A stretch of DNA of 64,000 nt from Portulaca oleracea (taxonomy: Eukaryota > Streptophyta > Magnoliopsida > Caryophyllales > Portulacaceae), in contig CM055883.1 of NCBI GenBank assembly GCA_029582165.1, forward strand, positions 16,028,501 through 16,092,500, written 5' to 3'. The notes under the pieces were generated by a model that worked only from the letters and a program-made list of their open reading frames with translations, was not told where the DNA came from and ran no database searches. Positions 1 through 11,150 of this stretch are shown in pieces. The first letter of the stretch is position 1; each line of letters opens with the position of its first letter. A program made the position numbers and the translations under genes.

Positions 1-398
1 AGTCTAGTACAAATAGGGAGGCTTGTATTCGTTTTAAACACACAAATTTGAATTACTAATACAAATCGAGTTTTACTCATCCTTGAGAGACTTTCTCTTT
101 TCTTTTATACTATTGCATCTTGAATTGGTTATTCAAATAATTAGGTAGAGCTTGTTCCTTTACTTGGAAGGTGTTTCTGTAACTAAGTAGAAGAGTAAGA
201 ATCCGTAGGGATTCAACTTGTGGCGTCTCTGTATCAAGTTAGATTCCCTAGAACTATTCGAAATTATCCATCTTTATTGAGTTTTCCATAAGTAAACCCT
301 AGCATTTTTGTGAACTACCCTATACCCTAGGCTTGTTCACGTCCCCCCACTTTGATGTGTAATTGATCAAACCTTAGCTTTGCCTAAGTTATGCATCA
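1..398 (+). repeat. Array unit 0, 3' part of an LTR (partial)
   Basis: This is the right end of an LTR whose beginning lies outside the window. It starts at the same motif (TCTAGTACAAATAGGGAGG) that recurs in every later unit and ends at the LTR terminus ATGCATCA. It shows that the array continues leftwards. Confidence 0.8.
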
Positions 399-1647
399 AA
401 ATTGATATTAGAGCCAACCTATCCTCCTGGTTGGTTAATCCTTGACTCCATCTCAGCCCAAACACAATCCTTTTTTATTCCCCCCATAAAACAACCTTAG
501 CCTTACTGTCCAACAAGAAGGAAATCAGATTGAGGAGATTGAGACGTGAGTTAAGCTCCTTGAACTCACCATACTACAATTCGTGATGGCTTGGTATGAA
601 TATTCCATGAAGTCACGCGAACCACCGTTGGTTCTTGAGGAGGAACATCAAGTTCAAGAGGAACCAGAGATTAATCTTAATCTCCCCCTAGAAGTTCGTG
701 ATGCTGCAGAAGTTAGTAAGGTCCCTTTTGAACCTTTTGAATATCAATGTTTAAAATAAGAGCCAGAGGTCGATTTTAATCTCTCTCCAATCTTTGATGA
801 GTGTGATGTAAGTAAAATCATGTGGATTTAGAAGAACAACAAGAACAACAAAGAGGCAAATGTTCATCAAATCGAGGGCATTCAAGTGACTAGAAGATTT
901 TTTTTGCAATCCCCCTATAAGTAACATGTATCATAATTCAATATGCTATGAAATTGTACCTATAGATGTTTACAACGTCCGACATGACTGAACATGGAAG
1001 TTTGATCTATTCATCCAACCGGGTTTGAGGGCAAAGTCTTTGCAACAAGGGGAGAATGATGGAGAACAACCCCGGTCACATAATACGGAGGTTCAATTCA
1101 TTCAACCGAATTTGAGGACAAACTCTTTGCGACAAGGGGAGAATGATGGAGATTCGCCTAGCCTTGGTCTCACTTTTGGGGACTCAAGGTTCATGGAGAA
1201 TGATGTAAAATTGCATAGCTTTAGTCTCACATTTGGGGAACCAAGATTCATGGATGGTAATGGAGATCAGTCCAACTGACCCCTTAAGGAGGCCCAATTC
1301 ATACACATTACAGAGGAGATGGTCGTCGAAGAGCAGTCCCCTAAGGCCCGACGACCAGCCATGTATTGAGCCCTAAATCTCAAGATGACGTCCAAGCCCA
1401 AAAGAGAACGTCCAATTCAAGCCAACTTAAGGGGACATCTAAGACACATGAAAGAGACAAGTTTTAGGAGTATTTATGTTTTTCCTTACTATTAGATAAG
1501 TTTATTATAGTAGTATTTTTGTTTTTCTTATTATTATTAGTAGTTAAGTTTGTTACGAGGCATAATGCCAAAGTTGAAGTTTGTGTGTGTGGACGTCAAT
1601 TAGGATAGATAGACGTCCATTAGGATTAGGAAATCCAAATCCTAGAA

Positions 1648-2574
1648 TGATGCATAATGGATGGCCTTATGCATCAAGGTCAACAATTGAGACATCTAAT
1701 ACTCACCTAGAAGAAAGAAGAGCTCAAGTCTCTCATATAACTCTCTACTTGGAAGGGATCAACTCATGTGATCGTATATTTTTGCTCCTTATTTCAAGGA
1801 CCATGAAGCTATCATAGAAGTCATCCTAGAGAGGATTAATCTACATTCCAAGAGCTTTCATATGGTTCAAGAATCTTTAAGTTTGGCTGAGAATCCAAGG
1901 AGTTATTCATATTTGTAATATAGCTTAGTACATTGTTTTCTTTATGATGTAAGCATTAAGAAGAATGATATAAACCCTAAAGTGGCCTCTTGTACACGCC
2001 ATAAGGTAGGAGTTTAACTATAAATACCCCCGTAGGGTGCTTTGTAATTCATTCATATACATTGGATTTTTAGATAAACAAACACATGGAGTGTTCTCTC
2101 TAGCTTTCATGCTAGGTTCTTTTCGTTTCTCTCTTGTGGGATTCGAATCATTCCCTTCTTCTAGCTCAGGTTGGCATCCTTAGTGGTGAAAGGAAGGAAT
2201 TGAAGGTCTCTTGAAGGTGGTGTGGCTGTATCCTTCAAAGAGTCTTCAAAAGCCATCAACTATCCAACGTTCATTCATCATTTCTTCATCAAGAATTGTT
2301 CCTTCATTAAACAATTCTTCATCAATTCATCAAGAATTCATCAAGCATTCAACCAAGAAGTATTCGTCATTCATCCTACAATCGTTAATCTTTTATTCGT
2401 TCATCATTTCCATTCATTTGGTAATCATCTTTCATAGTTCCATTCATCCTTTTTCATCCATTTCTATTCCATTTTTGGTTCTTTGGAACTTTAAGAAGGG
2501 AGATTCCTATCTTCGTTTTTAAAGTTCCTTAGATATTGTGTAATGAGATCATCCCTTGGTCCCGTTATGCATCA
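1648..2574 (+). mobile_element. Solo LTR nested in array unit 1
   Basis: It begins TGATGCATAATGG, ends TTATGCATCA, and is flanked on both sides by the 5-bp direct repeat TAGAA (1643-1647 and 2575-2579). The empty site is visible in unit 7 near 17,795 (CCTAGAATGATTCATCC). Inside are a TATAAATA box at 2019-2026 and a stretch resembling the LTRs of the Tekay-like element at 48,084 (CTCTCTAGCTTT, TTGGCATCC). No internal region is present, so this is a solo LTR left by LTR-LTR recombination. Confidence 0.88.
2019..2026 (+). promoter_or_regulatory. TATA box of the nested solo LTR (unit 1)
   Basis: TATAAATA followed by CCCC and the line GGGTGCTTTGTAAT. The same arrangement occurs in the LTRs of the Tekay-like element (48,484 and 51,619), so it is the probable retroelement core promoter. 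It is repeated in the other five solo LTR copies. Confidence 0.6.
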
Positions 2575-3084
2575 TAGAATGATTTATCCAATTGTAACTA
2601 ATCCAATAAGAATTAGGAAAGCCAAATCTTAGAAGGATTTAGGCTTCTTAGGCGTCAAGTTGTTAGCCCTAGTAGGATTTTGACTTGGTCTAGTACAAAT
2701 AGGGAGGCTTGTATTCGTTTTAAACACACAAATTTGAATTACTAATACAAATCGAGTTTTACTCATCCTTGAGAGACTTTCTCTTTTCTTTTATACTATT
2801 GCATCTTGAATTGGTTATTCAAATAATTAGGTAGAGCTTGTTCCTTTACTTGGAAGGTGTTTCTGTAACTAAGTAGAAGAGTAAGAATCCGTAGGGATTC
2901 AACTTGTGGCGTCTCTGTATCAAGTTAGATTCCCTAGAACTATTCGAAATTATCCATCTTTATTGAGTTTTCCATAAGTAAACCCTAGCATTTTTGTGAA
3001 CTACCCTATACCCTAGGCTTGTTCACGTCCCCCAACTTTGATGTGTAATTGATCAAACCTTAGCTTTGCCTAAGTTATGCATCA

Positions 3085-5779
3085 AAATTGATATTAGAGC
3101 CAACCTATCCTCCTGGTTGGTTAATCTTTGACTCCATCTCAGCCCAAACACAATCCTTTTTTGTTCTCCCCATAAAACAACCTTAGCCTTACTGTCCAAC
3201 AAGAAGGAAATCAGATTGAGGAGATTGAGACGTGAGTTAAGCTCCTTGAACTCACCATACTACAATTCGTGATGGCTTGGTATGAATATTCCATTAAGTC
3301 ACGCGAACCACCGTTGGTTCTTGAGAAGGAACATCAAGTTCAAGAGGAACCAGAGATTAATCTTAATCTCCCCTTAGAAGTTGGTGATGCTGCAGAAGTT
3401 AGTAAGGTCCCTTTTGAACCTTTTGAATATCAATGTTTAAAATAAGAGCCAGATGTCGATTTTAATCTCTCTCCAATCTTTGATGAGTGTGATGTAAGTA
3501 AAATCATGTGGATTTAGAAGAACAACAAGAACAACAAAGAAGCAAATGTTCATCAAATCGAGGGCATTCAAGTGACTAGAAGATTTTTGTTGCAATCCCC
3601 CTATAAGTAACATGTATCATAATTCAATATGCTATGAAATTGTACCTATAGATGCTTACAACGTCCGACATGACTGAACATGGAAGTTTGATCAATTCAT
3701 CCAACCGGGTTTGAGGGCAAAGTCTTTGCAACAACGGGAGAATGATGGAGAACAACCCCGCTCACATAATATGGAGGTTCAATTCATTCAACCGAATTTG
3801 AGGACAAACTCTTTGCGACAAGGGGAGAATGATGGAGATTCGCCTAGCCTTGGTCTCAATTTTGGGGACTCAAGGTTCATGGAGGATGATGTAGAATTGC
3901 ATAACTTTAGTCTCACATTCGGGGAACCAAGATTCATGGACGGTAATGGAGATCAGTCCAACTGACCCCTTAAGGAGGCCCAATTCATACACATTGTAGA
4001 GGAGATGGTCGTCGAAGAGCAGTCCACTAAGGCCCGACGACCAGCCATGTATTGAGCCCTAAATCTCAAGATGACGTCCTAGCCCAAAAGAGAACGTCCA
4101 ATTCAAGCCAACTTAAGGGGACATCTAAGACACATGAAAGAGACAAGTTTTAGGAGTATTTATGTTTTTCCTTAATATTAGATAAGTTTATTATAGTAGT
4201 ATTTTTGTTTTTCTTATTATTGTTAGTAGTTAAGTTTGTTATGAGGCATAATGAAAAAGTTGAAGTTTGTGTGTGTGGACGTCAATTAGGATAGGTAGAC
4301 GTCAATTAGGATTAGGAAATCCAAATCCTAGAATGATGCATAATTGATGGCCTTATGCATCAAGGTCAACAATGGAGACATCTAATACTCACCTAGAAGA
4401 AAGAAGAGCTCAAGTCTCTCATATATCTCTCTACTTGGAAGGGATCAACTCATGTGATCGTATATTTTTTCTCCTTATTTCAAGGACCATGAAGCTATCA
4501 TAGAAGTCATCCTAGAGAGGACTAATCTACATTCCAAGAGCTTTCATATGGTTCAAGAATCTTTAAGTTTGGATGAGAATCCAAGGAGTTATTCATATTT
4601 GTAATATAACTTAGTACATTGTTTTCTTTATGATGTAAGCATTAGGAAGAATGATATAAACCCTAAAGTGGCCTCTTGTACACGCCATAAGGTAGGAGTT
4701 TAACTATAAATACCCCCCTAGGGTGCTTTGTAATTCATTCATATACATTGAATTTTTAGATAAACAAACACATGGAGTGTTCTCTCTAGCTTTCATGCTA
4801 GGTTCTTTTCGTTTCTCTCTTGTGGGATTCGAATCATTCCCTTCTTCTAGCTCAGGTTGGCATCCTTAGTGGTGAAAGGAAGGAATTGAAGGTCTCTTGA
4901 AGGTGGTGGTCAGATCCTTCAAAGAGTCTTCAAAAGCCATCAACCATCCAACGTTCATTCATCATTTCTTCATCAAGAATTGTTCCTTCATTCAACAATT
5001 CTTCATCCATTCATCAAGAATTCAACAAGAATTCATCAAGCATTCAACCAAGAAGTATTCGTCATTCATCCTACAATCATCAATCTTTTATTCGTTCATC
5101 ATTTCCATTCATTTGGTAATCATCTTTCATAGTTCCATTCATCCTTTTTCATCCATTTCTATTCCATTTTTGGTTCTTTGGAACTTTGAGAAGGGAGATT
5201 CCTATCTTCGTTTTTAAAGATCCTTAGATATTGTGTAATGAGATCATCCCTTGGTCCCATTATGCATCATAGAATGATTTATCCAATTGTAACTAATCCA
5301 ATAAGAATTAGGAAAGCCAAATCTTAGAAGGATTTAGGCTTCTTAGGCGTCGAGTTGTTAGCCCTAGTAGGATTTTGACTTATTCTAGTACAAATAGGGA
5401 GGCTTGTATTCGTTTTAAACACACAACTTTGAATTACTAATACAAATCGAGTTTTACTCATCCTTGAGAGACTTTCTCTTTTCTTTTCTACTATTGCATC
5501 TTGAATTGGTTATTCAAATAATTAGGTAGAGCTTGTTCCTTTACTTGGAAGGTGTTTCTGTAACTAAGTAGAAGAGTAAGAGTCCGTAGGGATTCAACTT
5601 GTGGCGTCTCTGTATCAAGTTAGATTCCCTAGAACTATTCGAAATTATCCATCTTTATTGAGTTTTCCATAAGTAAACCCTAGCATTTTTGTGAACTACC
5701 CTATACCCTAGGCTTGTTCACGTCCCCCCACTTTGATGTGTAATTGATCAAACCTTAGCTTTGCCTAAGTTATGTATCA
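3085..5779 (+). repeat. Array unit 2 (2.69-kb type)
   Basis: Same organisation as unit 1, including the TTAAAATAA stop in the remnant frame (near 3436) and the solo LTR. A small extra repeat (CAACAAGAATTCATCAAG) lengthens the solo LTR by about 9 bp. Confidence 0.85.
4334..5269 (+). mobile_element. Solo LTR nested in array unit 2
   Basis: Same insertion site and TAGAA target duplication as in unit 1. Starts TGATGCATAATTG, ends TTATGCATCA. It was copied with the unit rather than independently inserted. Confidence 0.85.
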
Positions 5780-5963
5780 AAATTGGTATTAGAGCCAACC
5801 TATCCTCCTGGTTGGTTAATCCTTGACTCCATCTCAGCCCAAACAAAATCCTTTTTTATTCCCCCCATAAAACAACCTTAGCCTTACTGTCCAACAAGAA
5901 GGAAATCAGATTGAGGAGATTGAGACGTGAGTTAAGCTCCTTGAACTCACCATACTACAATTC

Positions 5964-6212
5964 GTGATGGCTTGGTATGAATATTCCATGAAGTCACGCG
6001 AACCACTGTTGGTTCTTGAGGAGGAATATCAAGTTCAAGAGGAACCAGAGATTAATCTTAATCTCCCCCTAGAAGTTGGTGATGCTGCAGAAGTTAGTAA
6101 GGTCCCTTTTGAACCTTTTGAATATCAATGTTTAAAAGAAGAGCCAGAGGTCGATTTTAATCTCTCTCCAATCTTTGATGAGTGTGATGTAAGTAAAATC
6201 ATGTGGATTTAG
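5964..6212 (+). pseudogene. Remnant retroelement ORF, array unit 3
   Basis: An 82-codon open frame, acidic and rich in EEPEINLNLPLEV-type repeats. It is the copy in units 1-6 without the common internal TAA. Its upstream start (ATGTTGTCC in unit 10) is replaced by CTGTCC here. No domain is recognised. It corresponds to the region between the PBS and the protease-like remnant, so it is most likely a decayed gag-derived segment. Conservation among copies reflects recent duplication rather than coding constraint. Confidence 0.4.
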
Positions 6213-7028
6213 AAGAACAACAAGAACAACAAAGAGGCAAATGTTCATCAAATCGAGGGCATTCAAGTGACTAGAAGATTTTTGTTGCAATCCCCCTATA
6301 AGTAACATGTATCATAATTCAATATGCTATGAAATTGTACCTATAGATGCTTACAACGTCCGACATGACTGAACATGGAAGTTTGATCAATTCATCCAAC
6401 CGAGTTTGAGGGCAAAGTCTTTGCAACAAGGGGAGTATGATGGAGAACAACCCCGGTCACATAATACGGAGGTTCAATTCATTCAACCGAATTTGAGGAC
6501 AAACTCTTTGCGACAAGGGGAGAATGATGGAGATTCGCATAGCCTTGGTCTCACTTTTGGGGACTCAAGGTTCATGGAGAATGATGTAAAATTGCATAGC
6601 TTTAGTCTCACATTTGGGGAACCAAGATTCATGGATGGTAATGGAGATCAGTCCAACTGACCCCTTAAGGAGGCCCAATTCATACACATTACAGAGGAGA
6701 TGGCCGTCGAAGAGCAGTCCCCTAAGGCCCGAAGACCAGCCATGTATTGAGCCCTACATCTCAAGATGACGTCCAAGCCCAAAAGAGAATATCCAATTCA
6801 AGCCAACTTAAGGGGACATCTAAGACACATGAAAGAGACAAGTTTTAGGAGTATTTATGTTTTTCCTTACTATTAGATAAGTTTATTATAGTAGTATTTT
6901 TGTTTTTCTTATTATTATTAGTAGTTAAGTTTGTTGTGAGGCATAATGCAAAAGTTGAAGTTTGTGTGTGTGGACGTCAATTAGGATAGATAGACGTCAA
7001 TTAGGATTAGGAAATCCAAATCCTAGAA

Positions 7029-7956
7029 TGATGCATAATGGATGGCCTTATGCATCAAGGTCAACAATGGAGACATCTAATACTCACCTAGAAGAAAGAA
7101 GAGCTCAAGTCTCTCATATATCTCTCTACTTGGAAGGGATCAACTCATGTGATCGTATATTTTTACTCCTTATTTCAAGGACCATGAAGCTATCATAGAA
7201 GTCATCCTAGAGAGGATTAATCTACATTCCAAGAGCTTTCATATGGTTCAAGAATCTTTAAGTTTGGATGAGAATCCAAGGAGTTATTCATATTTGTAAT
7301 ATAGCTTAGTACATTGTTTTCTTTATGATGTAAGCATTAAGAAGAATGATATAAGCCCTAAAGTGGCCTCTTGTACACGCCATAAGGTAGGAGTTTAACT
7401 ATAAATAACCCCCTTAGGGTGCTTTGTAATTCATTCATATACATTGAATTTTTAGATAAACAAACACATGGAGTGTTCTCTCTAGCTTTCATGCTAGGTT
7501 CTTTTCGTTTCTCTCTTGTGGGATTCGAATCATTCCCTTCTTCTAGCTCAGGTTGGCATCCTTAGTAGTGAAAGGAAGGAATTGAAGGTCTCTTGAAGGT
7601 GGTGTGGCTGTATCCTTCAAAGAGTCTTCAAAAGCCATCAACTATCCAACGTTCATTCATCATTTCTTCATCAAGAATTGTTCCTTCATTCAACAATTCT
7701 TCATCCATTCATCAAGAATTCATCAAGCATTTAACCAAGAAGTATTCGTCATTCATCCTACAATCGTCAATCTTTTATTCGTTCATCATTTCCATTCATT
7801 TGGTAATCATCTTTCATAGTTCCATTCATCCTTTTTCATCCATTTCTATTCCATTTTTGGTTCTTTGGAACTTTGAGAAGGGAGATTCCTATCTTCGTTT
7901 TTAAAGATCCTTAGATATTGTGTAATGAGATCATCCCTTGGTCCCGTTATGCATCA
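7029..7956 (+). mobile_element. Solo LTR nested in array unit 3
   Basis: Same site, same TAGAA flanks and same ends as the copy in unit 1. Confidence 0.85.
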
Positions 7957-8466
7957 TAGAATGATTTATCCAATTGTAACTAATCCAATAAGAATTAGGA
8001 AAGCCAAATCTTAGAAGGATTTAGGCTTCTTAGGCGTCAAGTTGTTAGCCTTAGTAGGATTTTGACTTAGTCTAGTACAAATAGGGAGGCTTGTATTCGT
8101 TTTAAACACACAAATTTGAATTACTAATACAAATCGAGTTTTACTCATCCTTGAGAGACTTTCTCTTTTCTTTTCTACTTTTGCATCTTGAATTGGTTAT
8201 TCAAATAATTAGGTAGAGCTTGTTCCTTTACTTGGAAGGTGTTTCTGTAACTAAGTAGAAGAGTAAGAATCCGTAGGGATTCAACTTGTTGCGTCTCTTT
8301 ATCAAGTTAGATTCCCTAGAACTATTCGAAATTATCCATCTTTATTGAGTTTTCCATAAGTAAACCCTAGCATTTTTGTGAACTACCCTATACCCTAGGC
8401 TTGTTCACGTCCCCCCACTTTGATGTGTAATTGATCAAACCTTAGATTTGCCTAAGTTATGCATCA

Positions 8467-11150
8467 AAATTGATATTAGAGCCAACCTATCCTCTTGGTT
8501 GGTTAATCCTTGACTCCATCTCAGCCCAAACACAATCCTTTTTTATTCCCCCCATAAAACAACCTTAGCCTTACTGTCCAACAAGAAGGAAATCAGATTG
8601 AGGAGATTGAGACGTGAGTTAAGCTCCTTGAACTCACCATACTACAATTCGTGATGGCTTGGTATGAATATTCCATGAAGTCACGCGAACCACTGTTGGT
8701 TCTTGAGGAGGAATATCAAGTTCAAGAGGAACCAGAGATTAATCTTAATCTCCCCCTAGAAGTTGGTGATGCTGCAGAAGTTAGTAAGGTCCCTTTTGAA
8801 CCTTTTGAATATCAATGTTTAAAATAAGAGCCAGAGGTCGATTTTAATCTCTCTCCAATCTTTGATGAGTGTGATGTAAGTAAAATCATGTGGATTTAGA
8901 AGAACAACAAGAACAACAAAGAGGCAAATGTTCATCAAATCGAGGGCATTCAAGTGACTAGAAGATTTTTGTTGCAATCCCCCTATAAGTAACATGTATC
9001 ATAATTCAATATGCTATGAAATTGTACCTATAGATGCTTACAACGTCCGACATGACTGAACATGGAAGTTTGATCAATTCATCCAACCGAGTTTGAGGGC
9101 AAAGTCTTTGCAACAAGGGGAGTATGATGGAGAACAACCCCGGCCACATAATACGGAGGTTCAATTCATTCAACCGAATTTGAGGACAAACTCTTTGCGA
9201 CAAGGGTAGAATGATGGAGATTCGCCTAGCCTTGGTCTCACTTTTGGGGACTCAAGGTTCATGGAGAATGATGTAAAATTGCATAGCTTTAGTCTCACAT
9301 TTGGGGAACCAAGATTCATGGATGGTAATGGAGATCAGTCCAACTAACCCCTTAAGGAGGCCCAATTCATACACATTACAGAGGAGATGGCCGTCGAAGA
9401 GCAGTCCCCTAAGGCCCGACGACCAGCCATGTATTGAGCCCTAAATCTCAAGATGACGTCCAAGCCCAAAAGAGAACGTCCAATTCAAGCCAACTTAAGG
9501 GGACATCTAAGACACATGAAAGAGACAAGTTTTAGGAGTATTTATGTTTTTCCTTACTATTAGATAAGTTTATTATAGTAGTATTTTTGTTTTTCTTATT
9601 ATTATTAGTAGTTAAGTTTGTTATGAGGCAAAATGCAAAAGTTGAAGTTTGTGTGTGTGGACGTCAATTAGGATAGATAGACGTCAATTAGGATTAGGAA
9701 ATCCAAATCCTAGAATGATGCATAATGGATGGCCTTATGCATCAAGGTCAACAATGGAGACATCTAATACTCACCTAGAAGAAAGAAGAGCTCAAGTCTC
9801 TCATATATCTCTCTACTTGGAAGGGATCAACTCAAGTGATCGTATATTTTTGCTCCTTATTTCAAGGACCATGAAGCTATCATAGAAGTCATCCTAGAGA
9901 GGATTAATCTACATTCCAAGAGCTTTCATATGGTTCAAGAATCTTTAAGTTTGGATGAGAATCCAAGGAGTTATTCATATTTGTAATATAGCTTAGTACA
10001 TTGTTTTCTTTATGATGTAAGCATTAAGAAGAATGATATAAGCCCTAGAGTGGCCTCTTGTACACGCCATAAGGTAGGAGTTTAACTATAAATACCCCCC
10101 TAGGGTGCTTTGTAATTCATTCATATACATTGAATTTTTAGATAAACAAACACATGGAGTGTTCTCTCTAGCTTTCATGCTAGGTTCTTTTCATTTCTCT
10201 CTTGTGGGATTGGAATCATTCCCTTCTTCTAGCTCAGGTTGGCATCCTTAGTGGTGAAAGGAAGGAATTGAAGGTCTCTTGAAGGTGGTGTGGCTGTATC
10301 CTTCAAAGAGTCTTCAAAAGCCATCAACTATCCAACGTTCATTCATCATTTCTTCATCAAGAATTGTTCCTTCATTCAACAATTCTTCATCCATTCATCA
10401 AGAATTCATCAAGCATTTAACCAAGAAGTATTCGTCATTCATCCTACAATCGTCAATCTTTTATTCGTTCATCATTTCCATTCATTTGGTAATCATCTTT
10501 CATAGTTCCATTCATCCTTTTTCATCCATTTCTATTCCATTTTTGGTTCTTTGGAACTTTGAGAAGGGAGATTCCTATCTTCGTTTTTAAAGATCCTTAG
10601 ATATTGTGTAATGAGATCATCCTCGTCCTGCTATGCATCATAGAATGATTTATCCAATTGTAACTAATCCAATAAGAATTAGGAAAGCCAAATCTTAGAA
10701 GGATTTAGGCTTCTTAGGCGTCAAGTTGTTAGCCCTAGTAGGATTTTGACTTAGTCTAGTACAAATAGGGAGGCTTGTATTCGTTTTAAACACACAAATT
10801 TGAATGACTAATACAAATCGAGTTTTACTCATCCTTGAGAGACTTTCTCTTTTCTTTTCTACTATTGCATCTTGAATTGGTTATTCAAATAATTAGGTAG
10901 AGCTTGTTCCTTTACTTGGAAGGTGTTTCTGTAACTAAGTAGAAGAGTAAGAATCCGTAGGGATTCAACTTGTGGCGTCTCTGTATCAAGTTAGATTCCC
11001 TAGAACTATTCGAAATTATCCATCTTTATTGAGTTTTCCATAAGTAAACCCTAGCATTTTTGTGAACAACCCTATACCCTAGGCTTGTTCACGTCCCCCC
11101 ACTTTGATGTGTAATTGATCAAACCTTAGCTTTGCCTAAGTTATGCATCA
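8467..11150 (+). repeat. Array unit 4 (2.69-kb type)
   Basis: As unit 1. The second PPT-like module reads CAAGGGTAGAATGATGG instead of CAAGGGGAGAATGATGG, and the distal solo LTR end has a small deletion. Confidence 0.85.
9716..10640 (+). mobile_element. Solo LTR nested in array unit 4
   Basis: Same site and TAGAA flanks. The end reads CTATGCATCA after a 2-3 bp deletion upstream. Confidence 0.85.

Larger units (their letters stand above)
399..3084 (+). repeat. Array unit 1 (2.69-kb type)
   Basis: PBS-like TGATATTAGAGCC lies just inside the left LTR end. A remnant reading frame follows at about 505-830, broken by TAA in the sequence TTAAAATAA near 757 and lacking its ATG. Two purine-rich PPT-like modules (around 1045 and 1135) precede the LTR, which contains a solo LTR insertion. 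Nearly identical to units 2-6. Confidence 0.85.
5780..8466 (+). repeat. Array unit 3 (2.69-kb type)
   Basis: As unit 1, but the remnant frame at 5964-6212 keeps TTAAAAGAA where the other young units have TTAAAATAA, so the frame is open for 82 codons here. Confidence 0.85.

Noticed and set aside
403..415. Possible tRNA gene at TGATATTAGAGCC
   Set aside because: Only the complement of a tRNA 3' end is present next to an LTR terminus; there is no cloverleaf. It is a primer binding site.
1025..1279. An 84-codon frame with repeats LRTNSLRQGENDGDSPS
   Set aside because: It is a translation of the duplicated PPT-like DNA modules. Frames around PPTs are a by-product of repeat structure.
1581..1817. 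A 78-codon frame (MCVWTSIRIDRR) in most left units
   Set aside because: Spans the junction of the host LTR and the solo LTR. It has no domain and disappears in units without the insertion.
2211..2522. A 103-codon frame (start MKVVWLYPSKSLQK) repeated in the left units, plus an overlapping 71-codon frame
   Set aside because: Lies entirely in the nested solo LTR, is Ser/Ile/Phe/His-rich from ATTCATC repeats, and its conservation reflects recent unit duplication only.
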